Positions 34,432 through 44,068 of a DNA stretch of 64,000 nucleotides are shown in pieces. A program made the translations under genes and the position numbers. The stretch lies in the NCBI GenBank assembly GCA_965223465.1, contig OZ245025.1, forward strand, positions 1,860,001-1,924,000, in the 5' to 3' direction. Source of the stretch: JAAELZ01 sp965223465. Lineage in GTDB: Bacteria > Pseudomonadota > Gammaproteobacteria > Arenicellales > Poriferihabitantaceae. Each line of letters begins with the position of its first letter. The first letter of the stretch is position 1. Below the pieces are notes generated by a model that was not told the DNA's origin, made no database searches, and saw nothing but the letters and a program-made list of their open reading frames with translations.

Positions 34432-36390
34432 ATGGCCCATTTCGCTGACGTTACCATCAAATCCGGCCGGATATATTCAAACCAGTTTGAGGATATATAT
34501 TTTAGTGAAGAGGACGCCATTGCCGAAAGTCACTACGTTTTTCTAGAGCGCAATGGTTTACCCGAGCATTGGCAATACAAGAAAAATTATTGCATTGCAG
34601 AGACTGGATTTGGGTCGGGTTTAAATTTTTTAGTCACAGCGCGCGCTTGGTTAGACGACCCTCACCGTGGCGAACGACTCGACTTTTACTCTATTGAAGC
34701 ATTCCCCTTAAAGCTCAAGCACCTAAGAAAAATTCAGGCACAGTGGAAAGCGTACCGAGCCCTATCCAGCGCTTTGATTGCACAATACCCCACGGCCACC
34801 TCAGGCTGTCACACGCTTGTTTTTGCTCGGGGTAGAATCCAGCTACATCTAATTCTAGACGGCATTAAAAACGCGTTATCCAATTACTCACTCAGACCAG
34901 ATTGTTGGTATTTGGATGGGTTTGCGCCTGCTAAGAACCCCAAAATGTGGGATCATGCAGTGCTGAATACAATTGGAAAGCTATCCCAAAAAGGCACTCG
35001 TCTGGCTACATTCACGGCGGCGGGTGAGGTAAGGCGTAATCTAGTAGCAGCCGGTTTTGAGGTTAAGAAACGCAAAGGTTTTGGCCGTAAACGGGAAATG
35101 CTCTGCGCGCGTAAAATTCAACTCGCGCCAGAAAACACCCATCCTAAACATGCACCCTGGTTTGCTCCGCCGCAACCCAATACAGATGCCAATCATGTTG
35201 CCGTCATCGGTGCAGGCATTGCAGGCGCACAGATCGCTTATCACCTGGCACAGCAGGGTCTTAAAGTACACGTATTTGAATCCGCAGAGCAAGTTGCTAC
35301 TGGGGCGAGTGGTAATCAGGCAGGCGTACTCGCACCTCGGCTCACCGCACAAACCAGCCTAGGAGAGCGCTTTTACATTGCAGCATTCTTATATCAGCTG
35401 AATCAACTAAGCAGCTTGCAAGAAGCTGGGCATAATGTTGGATTTATCCAGAATGGACTTTTACAACTAGCACATAACGAAACCGCTGTGTCACGCTTCA
35501 CCCAATTGGCTCAGCGAGATGATCTACCCAAAGCACTGCTAGAAATAGTTAATGCAACGCAGGCATCAGACATTCTAGGCGAGCCGATTGAGCAAACTGC
35601 CATGATAATTGAAAATGCAGGTTCACTATCTCCTCGCTGCCTATGCAAAGCACTGCTTTCCCATCGTAATATAGCGGTCCAATGTGCCACTAATATAGAC
35701 CGAATTACGTATACTGAAGATAAACCTAGTTTGCATCTAGATAACGGTGAAACCTTTGACGCAGACGCAGTCGTCATTGCCAACGGTTACCAAACGGTTG
35801 ATTTCGAAAATAAATTACCTATCATCGCGGCTCGTGGTCAAAGTTCGGTGGCCACTCTAGACAACCAACAAGGCTTACCTCTTACGCTGGGCCACCAAGG
35901 CTACGTGGTGCAGCATCCGGTAGACCAAAGCCAAATTGTATTTGGCGCAAGCTATATTCGTGGTTCAGCTGATTCAGCGTTAAAACAGGCGGACACCAAT
36001 AACAATCTGTCTGAATTGCGCCAGCATGCACCCAGCTTAGCTGCCAGCTTGACGAGTATTAAAAGCAGCCATGCAGGTATACGTGCCACGACACCGGATC
36101 GTTGGCCAATAGTTGGTCCCTTGCCTGATATCTACTTTTATCAAACGCAATACGCTGATATTGCACAGGGTAAACAATATAAAAGCTACCCTAAAGCAAA
36201 ATATGTGGAGGGGGTCTACGTTCTATCAGGTCTAGGGTCACGTGGTCTGACCAGCGCGGCGTATTGCGCAAACTTGCTCAGCCATACGATCTTAGGGTTG
36301 AACCCGCCCGCATCCAAACAAATCTTGCATTCATTGCACCCTGCAAGATTTATGATACGCGCGTTAAGGCGCAACCAGGAAAGTCAATAA
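34432..36390 (+). CDS. mnmC: Bifunctional tRNA mnm5s2U biosynthesis protein MnmC
   Basis: Completes the wobble modification mnm5s2U34. The 652 residues contain both catalytic halves. The N-terminal SAM methyltransferase (MnmC2) shows EDIYFS, AETGFGSGLNFL and WYLDGFAPAKNPKMW. The C-terminal FAD oxidoreductase (MnmC1) starts at about residue 258 with VIGAGIAGAQIAYHLAQQG, then GASGNQAGVLAPRL and a C-terminal GSRGLTSAAYCAN. The start at ATG 34432 is complete relative to the family but lacks a ribosome site. Convergent with the cold-shock gene, with only 19 bases between stops. Confidence 0.94.
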   Translation: MAHFADVTIKSGRIYSNQFEDIYFSEEDAIAESHYVFLERNGLPEHWQYKKNYCIAETGFGSGLNFLVTARAWLDDPHRGERLDFYSIEAFPLKLKHLRKIQAQWKAYRALSSALIAQYPTATSGCHTLVFARGRIQLHLILDGIKNALSNYSLRPDCWYLDGFAPAKNPKMWDHAVLNTIGKLSQKGTRLATFTAAGEVRRNLVAAGFEVKKRKGFGRKREMLCARKIQLAPENTHPKHAPWFAPPQPNTDANHVAVIGAGIAGAQIAYHLAQQGLKVHVFESAEQVATGASGNQAGVLAPRLTAQTSLGERFYIAAFLYQLNQLSSLQEAGHNVGFIQNGLLQLAHNETAVSRFTQLAQRDDLPKALLEIVNATQASDILGEPIEQTAMIIENAGSLSPRCLCKALLSHRNIAVQCATNIDRITYTEDKPSLHLDNGETFDADAVVIANGYQTVDFENKLPIIAARGQSSVATLDNQQGLPLTLGHQGYVVQHPVDQSQIVFGASYIRGSADSALKQADTNNNLSELRQHAPSLAASLTSIKSSHAGIRATTPDRWPIVGPLPDIYFYQTQYADIAQGKQYKSYPKAKYVEGVYVLSGLGSRGLTSAAYCANLLSHTILGLNPPASKQILHSLHPARFMIRALRRNQESQ

Positions 36391-36409
36391 ATCCCAGATA
36401 CGGGGAACA

Positions 36410-36631
36410 TCAGTCGCGTGGTTCGGCAACGACATTTTCAGCCGCCAGCCCGCGATCCCGTTCAATTAATTCAAATTCAACTTTTTGGCCTTCATACAAA
36501 GTACGAAAACCTTCACCCTGGATTTCCCGATAATGCACGAATACTTCTTTATCATTATCAGGCAATTCAATAAAACCAAAGCCTTTGCGGTGGTCAAACC
36601 ACTTTACGGTACCGTTGGTGCGCTCGGACAT
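36410..36631 (-). CDS. Cold-shock domain protein
   Basis: A 73-residue single cold-shock domain that binds single-stranded RNA or DNA. RNP1-like KGFGFI and RNP2-like VFVHY are present. The C-terminal half (QKVEFELIERDRGLAAENVV) completes the five-stranded barrel. The leader has a strong GGAGG; both GTG 36634 and ATG 36631 are in frame and I list the ATG. Expression may respond to temperature, but no cold-box is identified. Confidence 0.93.
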   Translation of the reverse strand: MSERTNGTVKWFDHRKGFGFIELPDNDKEVFVHYREIQGEGFRTLYEGQKVEFELIERDRGLAAENVVAEPRD

Positions 36632-36787
36632 CACACTATTCCTCCGACTGAGTTCACGTTTATTAGTATATTCTAGTTATTGTTTAGATTGTATCAGAAA
36701 GTTTTGTCGCCTGGGTGATGCTCTTTAATCCTGCTAGCGGGTCTATTTCCGCCCCACGGGACGCAGTTTTATCAGCTCTTCATACCC

Positions 36788-36809
36788 ACCCCGCTGCTTG
36801 CGGCGGGGT
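36788..36809 (-). terminator. Hairpin after hemB, possible terminator
   Basis: ACCCCGC at 36788-36794 pairs with GCGGGGT at 36803-36809 around an eight-base loop. It lies 16 bases past the hemB stop. It has no T-tract on either side, so it may instead be a Rho-linked pause or an mRNA-stabilising structure. Confidence 0.35.
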
Positions 36810-36824
36810 TGTCGATTAGCTGGC

Positions 36825-37835
36825 TTACGCCAACAACCAGTTGGCAACATCTTCAGCGTAATAGGTGAGAATACCATCGCATCCTGCACGCTTAAAACCA
36901 AGCATTGCTTCCATGACAACTGATTGTTCATCCAACCAGCCATTTTGGCTTGCCGCCTTTAACATGGCATATTCTCCACTTACCTGATATGCGAACGTCG
37001 GCACGCCAAACGCCTCTTTGGTGCGCCAGATAACATCCAGATAGGGCATGCCCGGTTTAACCATCACCATATCTGCACCTTCACTGATATCGAGTGCGAT
37101 TTCCTGCAAGGCCTCATCACCATTGGCCGGGTCCATCTGATAACTGTATTTATTCCCGCCCGCAAGGTTCTCAGCCGCGCCCACTGCGTCTCGAAACGGG
37201 CCATAATAACTGGAGGCATACTTGGCTGCATACGCCATGATCTGGGTGTTGATATGTCCCGCTTGTTCCAGTGCTTGACGAATCGAGCCAATGCGTCCAT
37301 CCATCATATCCGATGGAGCGACAATATCTGCGCCTGCATCGGCGTGCGACAAAGCCTGTTTTACGAGCACGTCGACGGTCTGCTCGTTGACCACATAGCC
37401 AGATTCATCCAACAGACCATCTTGACCATGAATAGTAAAAGGATCTAGGGCGACATCGGTCATTACACCGAGATCCGGCACTGCATCTTTTAGTGTTTTT
37501 ACAGCTTTTTGTGCAAGGCCATTGGGGTCGTAGGCCTGCTCCGCCCGCTCAGTTTTAACCTCCGCTGGCGTTACTGGAAACAATGCGATGGCCGGTATCC
37601 CAAGCGTATGCCAGCGCTTTGCAGCTTTTATTAAAACATCCACACTCATTCGTTCAACGCCTGGCATGGAAGGCACGGCTTCAGTCTTCCCTTTACCGTC
37701 TATGATAAACACGGGCAGAATTAAATCATTTACCGAAAGCTGGTTTTCTCTGACCAAGCGGCGACTAAATGGATGTGCGCGTAAGCGGCGCATGCGCGTC
37801 GCGGGAAATTTTCGTTGAACAATATTCTTTGTCAT
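36825..37835 (-). CDS. hemB: Porphobilinogen synthase (delta-aminolevulinate dehydratase)
   Basis: Condenses two 5-aminolevulinates to porphobilinogen in haem synthesis. The protein has 336 residues. The two active-site lysines are expected around SSYYGPFRDA and MVKPGMPYLD. The metal loop reads MTDVALDPFTIHGQDGL, with aspartates instead of the cysteine-rich zinc site, so this is the magnesium-dependent, Pseudomonas-like type. MMDGRIGSIRQALE and YQVSGEYAMLKAA are further signatures. The start is ATG 37835, with no obvious ribosome site. Monocistronic. Confidence 0.97.
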   Translation of the reverse strand: MTKNIVQRKFPATRMRRLRAHPFSRRLVRENQLSVNDLILPVFIIDGKGKTEAVPSMPGVERMSVDVLIKAAKRWHTLGIPAIALFPVTPAEVKTERAEQAYDPNGLAQKAVKTLKDAVPDLGVMTDVALDPFTIHGQDGLLDESGYVVNEQTVDVLVKQALSHADAGADIVAPSDMMDGRIGSIRQALEQAGHINTQIMAYAAKYASSYYGPFRDAVGAAENLAGGNKYSYQMDPANGDEALQEIALDISEGADMVMVKPGMPYLDVIWRTKEAFGVPTFAYQVSGEYAMLKAASQNGWLDEQSVVMEAMLGFKRAGCDGILTYYAEDVANWLLA

Positions 37836-38003
37836 GTGGTTTTTTGATAATTTAAGGAAACCCGGACACCCAGCCCAGCCTTTGCACTATAGTGATCTCG
37901 ATTACACAGTCCACGGGGGTGGCGCACTCGATTTAGAAGGAGTGTAGCGCAGATACAGGTGATTTTAAACTTTTACCCGCCCCACTGGCGAACGCCTAGG
38001 CGA

Positions 38004-38852
38004 TTACAAATCGAGCGTAAATTCCAGCGAAAAATCGATCGCATGTAAATGCTTGGTTAAAGCACCGACCGAGATATAGTCTACTCCGGTTTGCGCAATT
38101 GCACGCAGTGTTTCGAAAGTCACATTACCCGAGGCCTCCAGATCCACCTCTTCGGGACACAATTGAACCGCTTCGCGCAGCTGCTCAAGGCTGAAATTAT
38201 CCAATAATATGCGCTTTGCACCCGCATCTAGTGCCTGAACCAATTCCTCTAAATTCTCAACCTCGACCTCAAGTAGGGTGCCTGGCGGCGTGGTAGCAAC
38301 GGCCTTTTTAACCGCTTTGGCTACCGAACCCGCCGCTCGAATATGATTCTCTTTAATTAATATGCCGTCATATAATCCAATTCGGTGATTCTCTGCACCA
38401 CCAATTTTGGCTGCATACTTTTGCGCTAACCGCATACCCGGTATGGTCTTACGCGTATCTAAAACTTTGGTATGTAGACCGGTTAGTTTATCGGCATAAC
38501 GACGCGCAATGCTGGCGGTACCTGACAGGCTTTGTAGTAAATTAATTGCCGTCCTCTCCGCGGTAAGAATGCTGCGTGCATTGCCCTGGATTTCGCACGC
38601 GATCTGATCAGGCACAAGCATCTCACCCTCTTTTGCTTGCCAGCTGATTTCAACTCGATCATCTACCGCCGAAAAGGTTGCATCAAACCAAGCCCTGCCA
38701 CAAAGTACCGCCTGCTCGCGACAAATAAGTTTTGCCCGGGCCTGCGCCTGTGAGGGTATCAGTGCGGCAGTGATATCGCCGCTGCCAATATCTTCTTCCA
38801 GTGCGGCAGAAACTAGCGATACGATATGTTGTTTCATTGATATTGACCCCAT
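38004..38852 (-). CDS. nadC: Nicotinate-nucleotide pyrophosphorylase (carboxylating)
   Basis: Converts quinolinate and PRPP to nicotinate mononucleotide in NAD synthesis. The protein has 282 residues, normal length. Visible signatures are EEDIGSGDITAALIP, LSGTASIARRYAD, DTRKTIPGMRLAQKYAAKIGGAENHRIGLYDG (quoted in family order), LLEVEVENLEE, ILLDNFSLEQL and LEASGNV. The ATG at 38852 is listed; a second in-frame ATG at 38837 (MKQHIVS) is equally possible. It stands alone, without nadA or nadB nearby. Confidence 0.95.
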   Translation of the reverse strand: MGSISMKQHIVSLVSAALEEDIGSGDITAALIPSQAQARAKLICREQAVLCGRAWFDATFSAVDDRVEISWQAKEGEMLVPDQIACEIQGNARSILTAERTAINLLQSLSGTASIARRYADKLTGLHTKVLDTRKTIPGMRLAQKYAAKIGGAENHRIGLYDGILIKENHIRAAGSVAKAVKKAVATTPPGTLLEVEVENLEELVQALDAGAKRILLDNFSLEQLREAVQLCPEEVDLEASGNVTFETLRAIAQTGVDYISVGALTKHLHAIDFSLEFTLDL

Positions 38853-38908
38853 CCAGGTTTGATCAAATGCTTAGTATTAAGCTAGGCATCTAGCGTTACT
38901 GGCAATTA

Positions 38909-40288
38909 CTACCTAACTAAAGTGGTAATGCTTTTGCCAGGTAGTATAAATGAAGTATCGCTAGTAGATGCTATTTCTGCGAACCCTCCCATTGCCTCTG
39001 ACGCCCGATAAATGTTAAACGCTTTAGCTGCAGGTTTGCCGACCACGTCTAGATTGATTGTTTGATTATCATCATCTACATTAATCATCACCACCGTCAG
39101 CTTTTCGTCCTGCTTGAATGCCGTTGTCAGTATATTTTTATTATCCGACCAACTTTCTACTTGTACGAACCCGGGGCGTACATACTTATACCAACCTTTG
39201 ACCAGATGAAACAGTGGTAAAGGTTGGTTATCCTCAATCATCCTGCCAGCGAAATACCAGTATATCCAGGCGTTTATTTTCCCGTATTTGAGGGCCAAAT
39301 GCAGATTGAGTGCCATTTCCCAGGCACCCTCCCACGTGGCATCCCTTTTCTGACGCATTGAAGTCTCTGACATCCACAACAACTTGCCGGCATCTCGCGC
39401 GCGCTGATACATTTGAACCCATCCCAGTGCATTTGAGTAATCTGGGTCTATCCCGTTCTTGTAACCATGAACCGCATAGGCGTAAAGATATTTGGCAACT
39501 TCTGGATCATCCAAAATTTTGGCGTAAAGCTCTGTTCTCTGGTTCCAGCCATGGTCACCCATGTGTTCAGGCCCAAAAAACTTGGTGGCCAAACCGGCAT
39601 CCGCGAACCGCGCCCCCACTACCTTAAATAATTCAGCATACTCTTCCGCGGTGTAGACACACGAGCTGAAGGGGTTGGCAAATATTGGCTCATTTTGCAA
39701 ACTCAGGGCGTACAGATCAACGCCAGTCTCCTGTTTGAGCTTTAATACGTACGCCAGCAGGTATTCTGCAAACTCTTCACGCAAATCAGGGTTCAAATTA
39801 CCGCCACATTGACCAATACAGTTTTTAGCAAGACTGTTATCGGTATTTTGCTTCATCCATAAAGGTGGAGACCACACGCTGGCAATTAATTTTACTGAGT
39901 CCTTCGCCTGCAAATCGCGAATAAATGCGAACTGTTTTCCGTTATTGGATTCAGGTCCGTAGTCAAACCCGCCCCAATTGATTGCTAGAGGGTCGTCATT
40001 GTCATTTTGTTTTTCTGCATCCCAGTAGACTACCGTTCTCACTATCGTGCTGCCAAGATCGTCAACAATCAAATCCAGATATTCTTCATCATGCCATGGC
40101 CCTTGACTCCACCACACTTTTTTTGGGCCAAAGCCACCGAAACCTTCGATCACCTGATACTCTGTCTCTAGATCAACAGTAACCGTTTGGGCAAATACTG
40201 AGCCAGCAGCATTCAGTACAACCGATAGCAGAAAGAAAGTGAATAGATATTTAATGATACTTACCGTGCTGTTTGGATATATATTCAA
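38909..40288 (-). CDS. Secreted GH30-family glycoside hydrolase
   Basis: A 459-residue exported glycosidase. A signal peptide (YLFTFFLLSVVLNAAGSVFAQ) precedes a catalytic barrel and a C-terminal beta domain. GFGGFG near residue 50, WSPPLWMK near 140, the acid/base Glu200 in LSLQNEP and the nucleophile Glu308 in LWMSETS are the GH30 landmarks. The family includes glucuronoxylanases, beta-1,6-glucanases and glucosylceramidases; I cannot choose between them. The only start codon that includes the signal peptide is a TTG at 40288, preceded by two tandem TACAAT boxes, the nearer one 7 bases upstream, so this too may be nearly leaderless. It suggests breakdown of an external polysaccharide. Confidence 0.88.
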   Translation of the reverse strand: MNIYPNSTVSIIKYLFTFFLLSVVLNAAGSVFAQTVTVDLETEYQVIEGFGGFGPKKVWWSQGPWHDEEYLDLIVDDLGSTIVRTVVYWDAEKQNDNDDPLAINWGGFDYGPESNNGKQFAFIRDLQAKDSVKLIASVWSPPLWMKQNTDNSLAKNCIGQCGGNLNPDLREEFAEYLLAYVLKLKQETGVDLYALSLQNEPIFANPFSSCVYTAEEYAELFKVVGARFADAGLATKFFGPEHMGDHGWNQRTELYAKILDDPEVAKYLYAYAVHGYKNGIDPDYSNALGWVQMYQRARDAGKLLWMSETSMRQKRDATWEGAWEMALNLHLALKYGKINAWIYWYFAGRMIEDNQPLPLFHLVKGWYKYVRPGFVQVESWSDNKNILTTAFKQDEKLTVVMINVDDDNQTINLDVVGKPAAKAFNIYRASEAMGGFAEIASTSDTSFILPGKSITTLVR

Positions 40289-40477
40289 AAGATTAATTGT
40301 AATTGTAATCCAGGGCTAAAACCATTTTGTAATCTACCCATTCTCCATTTGATTGATCAGCCTAAAATTCCCTTAGCCCTTGAAGTTTCCGATGGCAGGG
40401 TAAGCCCTTTATCAACAATACAAGATTTCGATCTAAAATTATCATATTGAGCGATAAAGCAACCCAAGGAACTGGCA

Positions 40478-41788
40478 TCAACCAAGCACCGAAAAGCTAC
40501 TTTCATCGTTGACAGTCCGATTGCGCGAGAAAAAACTGGTATCAATCGAATGCCCTAGGTTTTCGAGCAGGAACGGCATAGGCGCTTGATCCTGATCCAG
40601 CCCATTTTCACAAGCGATGATCATTTCTGCCATCATCTGACCGACAACCGGCGCATTCTTAAACTGATTACCGCTGGTCCCTATTGCCAGGTAAAAACCA
40701 TCCAGCTCACTACGATCATAAATCGGTATCCAGTCAGGGGTAACATCGTAACAGGCTGCTATCCCAGCTTGCTGCCCTGGAATAGCTAGATCGGGTATTC
40801 GTTGCGCCAGCCTCATCACCTGGGATGAGGCCTGCTCAGTGAGATTTTCATTCATTTTGTCTGGGTCGACCCATTCCATTGGGTCACAGGCTGGATTTTC
40901 GCTACCGACCAATAAGCGATTACCAACGTCTGGTCGAGCGTAACACCCCACATCGTTATCAGAAAAAATCGGGGCTGCATGTTCAAAATCGAATTCGGGA
41001 AGAAACTCAACATGCGCCACTTCCTGGCGCAACGCACGGGTAGAAAGGTTCATTTTTTTATCGATACCAGCCAGTAGATTAAGCTTTGCCGAAAAAGGGC
41101 CACCTACATTTATCACCACCGGCGCGTTGATACTCTCCCCACTTTTAAGCGTCACGCCGTTAACTCGTACTCCGGTGGTATTTACTGAAATCACTTCCGA
41201 ATTAAATCTGAATGTCGCGCCGTGATGTTCTGCCGCAATCTGTGCATTGTGCGCAGCCAACTGCGGATCATTGATATATCCTGATATAGGAAAATATATT
41301 CCCCCTTCTATCCGACCTCCAGTAGGCTCACCAAAACCCACCTCATCAGGTTGCTTTGGTGGTGCATAACAATTCAAATCCAGAAATGGTAAGCGCTTGA
41401 GAATCTGCGCCTCCCCCCATTCTTCCCAGGGAATACCTAGTGCCTGGGTATGGCCCAATACAGATTTCAGATTGTCATTGCCCCGGGTTTTTAATACCAG
41501 ACACCCTGATTGACGAAATTCTGCCAGACCTCTTTCATCCTGTACCTCAAGGTAGGCTTGCCATTGCCGCCAGCGATGATAACCCTCATAAGCCATCGCT
41601 GTACCCGTCAAAGTGGAGTAGTGCGTTCGAATAATCGCGCAGGAATAGCTGGTTGAACCGTAACCCGCAGTCGCAAATTTATCCACACTCAGGGTTTTCC
41701 ATCCGCGTTTGGCCAGCTCCAGGGCGATACAATTGCCGATAATACCTGCTCCGATAATAATCGCGTCATAGTTTTGTTCTCGCATCAT
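40478..41788 (-). CDS. FAD-dependent amine/amino acid oxidoreductase (DadA/sarcosine oxidase-like)
   Basis: A 436-residue flavoenzyme of the DAO/sarcosine-oxidase-beta type. The N-terminal dinucleotide motif is IIIGAGIIGNCIALELAKRG, followed by GYGSTSYSCAIIRTHYS. INVGGPFSAKLN and CYDVTPDWIPI are in the FAD and substrate region, and YLAIGTSGNQFKNAPVVGQMMAE is the C-terminal FAD-binding segment. I use the ATG at 41788, ten bases after the stop of the M24 gene; the frame extends further but overlaps that gene. Its pairing with a creatinase-like protein suggests oxidation of an N-methylated amino acid released by it. No subunit partners of a heterotetrameric oxidase are visible. Confidence 0.85.
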   Translation of the reverse strand: MMREQNYDAIIIGAGIIGNCIALELAKRGWKTLSVDKFATAGYGSTSYSCAIIRTHYSTLTGTAMAYEGYHRWRQWQAYLEVQDERGLAEFRQSGCLVLKTRGNDNLKSVLGHTQALGIPWEEWGEAQILKRLPFLDLNCYAPPKQPDEVGFGEPTGGRIEGGIYFPISGYINDPQLAAHNAQIAAEHHGATFRFNSEVISVNTTGVRVNGVTLKSGESINAPVVINVGGPFSAKLNLLAGIDKKMNLSTRALRQEVAHVEFLPEFDFEHAAPIFSDNDVGCYARPDVGNRLLVGSENPACDPMEWVDPDKMNENLTEQASSQVMRLAQRIPDLAIPGQQAGIAACYDVTPDWIPIYDRSELDGFYLAIGTSGNQFKNAPVVGQMMAEMIIACENGLDQDQAPMPFLLENLGHSIDTSFFSRNRTVNDESSFSVLG

Positions 41789-41798
41789 GCTAATATAC

Positions 41799-42947
41799 CT
41801 AGATAATCGGGTCTGATTTAGGATAGGGTGTGAGCATCTCATATCCGTCCTCCGTCACCACAACAGAATCTCCCACCCGCGCACCAAATTCGCCCTCAAC
41901 GGTAATCCCGCCATCCACCGCGAATGTCATACCCGGCCGTAACACGGTTTGATCACCAGCTTTAAACTCGGGATTTTCTATATAAGCATAGCCTATACCG
42001 CGTCCGGTTCTATACCCCGGCGAATAACCGGCCTGCTGATAGACCTCGTTGGCGGCGAAATGCACTTCCTCTGCAATCGTGCCTGGCTTGATGGCCGCCA
42101 GCGCCGCTCCCTGCGCAGCCAAACAAACCTCGTAGGTTTTCAGTTGTTGGTCGGTAGCTGTTTCGACAAAAAATTCGCGATCAAACCCCAGACGATAGTG
42201 CCTAAAATCGATCATACCGCAAAAGCAAAGATAGACCGGATCACCCTTTTGCAGGCGGCGCACCGAAGCGCGCCGGTGCACCATGCAGGTATGCTCCCCT
42301 GACTGCAGGATTTGCAGATTGTGAATCATGGGCGACACAAACAAGTCCTGCTCTTCAGTGCCCAAAAACGTTGCTGCTTTGCGGCTACCTCCGTCGATGA
42401 CGGCTAGCGCGACTTCGTATTCGGGCACGCCTACAGCGATCACCGATCGAGCTGCCTCCACCATGGCAATGCCAACCTGACCCGCCTGACGCATAATTTC
42501 AATTTCATCCACCGATTTAATCATACGTAACGCGCCGACGATCGGGGCCGCGTCAACTCGGTCAAGATTTGGATGAGTGTCTTCAAGATAAGATGAAATC
42601 AACGCTGGCAACGTCCGAGCCTCGACCCCAATACGCTTTACTTCCTCGTGGAAAAATGCAGATAGAACAGGCTTCCATTCCCCGTCAGCACCATCTTCCC
42701 AAGGGTGAATATTACGGATGCTGGTTTGTCGGTATACCATGTCCGACTCCATCAGCGGTGTAATGATCGCTGGTTCGCCTACAGTGGGAATGTAAACCAA
42801 AGTTGGCCGTCCGAACTCAATGCCTAAGTAGCCCGTAAAACCCGCAAAATAGGCAATTGAATCTGGGCTGGTTAATAGTAGGCCGTCCAGATGAGCGTTC
42901 TCCAGACGAGCCTTAATCGCAAGCAATCTATCCTGACAAGCATCCAT
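41799..42947 (-). CDS. M24 'pita-bread' family protein, creatinase-like, lacking the metal site
   Basis: A 382-residue protein. Residues 1-145 are a creatinase N-domain; residues 150-382 are the pita-bread fold (KPGTIAEEV, VLRPGMTFAVDGGI, VVVTEDGYEMLTPYP). The metal ligands of M24 aminopeptidases are mostly replaced: GHGIG becomes GRGIG, and the riED glutamate becomes RVGD. His224 in MVHRRAS aligns with the catalytic histidine of creatinase (AHNPVT), and the following GDPVYLCFCGMIDFRHYRLG tracks the creatinase segment. It is therefore more likely an amidino- or amide-hydrolase such as creatinase or ectoine hydrolase than an Xaa-Pro peptidase. First gene of a pair with the FAD oxidase. Confidence 0.8.
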   Translation of the reverse strand: MDACQDRLLAIKARLENAHLDGLLLTSPDSIAYFAGFTGYLGIEFGRPTLVYIPTVGEPAIITPLMESDMVYRQTSIRNIHPWEDGADGEWKPVLSAFFHEEVKRIGVEARTLPALISSYLEDTHPNLDRVDAAPIVGALRMIKSVDEIEIMRQAGQVGIAMVEAARSVIAVGVPEYEVALAVIDGGSRKAATFLGTEEQDLFVSPMIHNLQILQSGEHTCMVHRRASVRRLQKGDPVYLCFCGMIDFRHYRLGFDREFFVETATDQQLKTYEVCLAAQGAALAAIKPGTIAEEVHFAANEVYQQAGYSPGYRTGRGIGYAYIENPEFKAGDQTVLRPGMTFAVDGGITVEGEFGARVGDSVVVTEDGYEMLTPYPKSDPII

Positions 42948-43178
42948 ATGGGTTTAATTCATAAAGACTGTAAATTGAGTGTATGCGGCTTTTAGCAGTA
43001 GGTAAAGTAAATGAAATAGTGAACAGGCGCCCATTTGCTGGAAGTAAAATACACATGACAAGGGAACTGACCCATTTGTGATAGCAAAAAATGGCGCAAT
43101 TTCTATTAGTAAGGTATCATTTAGTTTTATGGGCAACAAAAATCACCGAACCAGAACTCTACAAAAGAGAAGCAAGCA

Positions 43179-43616
43179 TTGAAACTATCTAACCTAGCCG
43201 CAGTTATCGCCGCCACATTTCTTTTCGTGAGCTCATACAGTTACGCAACTCAGGAAATAACCGTTTATAAAAGCCCGACCTGCGGCTGTTGTAATGGTTG
43301 GGTCGATTATTTGCGAAATCATGGGTTTGAAGTTAAAACGCATGATTTACCCAGCTTGCATGACATTAAGCGAGAGCATGGTGTTACCTCTGAGCTACAA
43401 TCGTGCCATACTGCGATCATTGATAATTATGTCATTGAAGGTCATGTGCCAGTAAATGATATAAAACGACTATTGGCAGAAAAACCCTCCATCGCTGGGC
43501 TCTCAGCCCCTGGCATGCCCAATTTATCACCTGGTATGAATAGTTTGATTCCTAAAGATTACGATGTGTTGCAATTTAGCGAAGATGGCACGGTTGAGGT
43601 ATTTAGCAGCTACTAA
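43179..43616 (+). CDS. DUF411 periplasmic metal-binding protein
   Basis: A 145-residue exported protein. A signal peptide (LAAVIAATFLFVSSYSYA) is followed by a thioredoxin-like segment ITVYKSPTCGCCNGWVDYL with a CGCC motif, then LQSCHTAIIDNYVIEGHVP and GLSAPGMPNLSPGM, which define DUF411. Members occur near copper- and silver-resistance genes, and a role in metal handling is likely but not shown here. The start is a TTG at 43179 with AGAGAAG upstream; no better codon includes the signal peptide. No copper genes neighbour it. Confidence 0.88.
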   Translation: MKLSNLAAVIAATFLFVSSYSYATQEITVYKSPTCGCCNGWVDYLRNHGFEVKTHDLPSLHDIKREHGVTSELQSCHTAIIDNYVIEGHVPVNDIKRLLAEKPSIAGLSAPGMPNLSPGMNSLIPKDYDVLQFSEDGTVEVFSSY

Positions 43617-43827
43617 TTACATCGGTATAGCTGAGAAATAGTGCGGAACTCTAATTTACAACCGTCTCACAGAAAGGAAAGTTGACAGTATAAACTTCTC
43701 ACTTTCTACGTACGTGACACTCATGCGCCGTCCTGTCATTAGACCTTTGCTCTATTAGTGGGTTAATTAGCGGGTTAGTTATAAATAACGAAAAAGTTTT
43801 TTATAACAATAAGTTAAATGCAAATAA

Positions 43828-43915
43828 TGGCGGAGAGCGAGGGATTCGAACCCCCGGACCTGTTACAGTCAACGGTTTTCAAGACCGCCGCATTCGACCA
43901 CTCTGCCAGCTCTCC
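43828..43915 (-). tRNA. tRNA-Ser (anticodon UGA)
   Basis: On the minus strand the gene begins GGAGAGCTGGCAGAGTGG and ends CGCTCTCCGCCA, with CCA encoded. The anticodon stem-loop GCGGTCTTGAAAACCG has the loop CTTGAAA and so anticodon TGA. A long extra arm (TTGACTGTAACAGG) and the T-loop GGTTCGAATCC complete a type II tRNA of 88 nt. Confidence 0.96.
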
Positions 43916-44068
43916 AGTATCAAGTATCCAGTTGCGCAAATTATTGGTTGTATTGCGCTGTTGACCTCGCAGCGCAATCCAGCACAACTTTCAGGCAGGC
44001 GATTATAACCAAGCTGTTGAGCGGCGCAACGACTTTAAGATCGATTGCAATACTTATTAGATTGATAT

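Noticed and set aside
42954..43139. 61-codon frame between the M24 gene and the DUF411 gene
   Set aside because: No ribosome site or domain; lies in the divergent promoter region.
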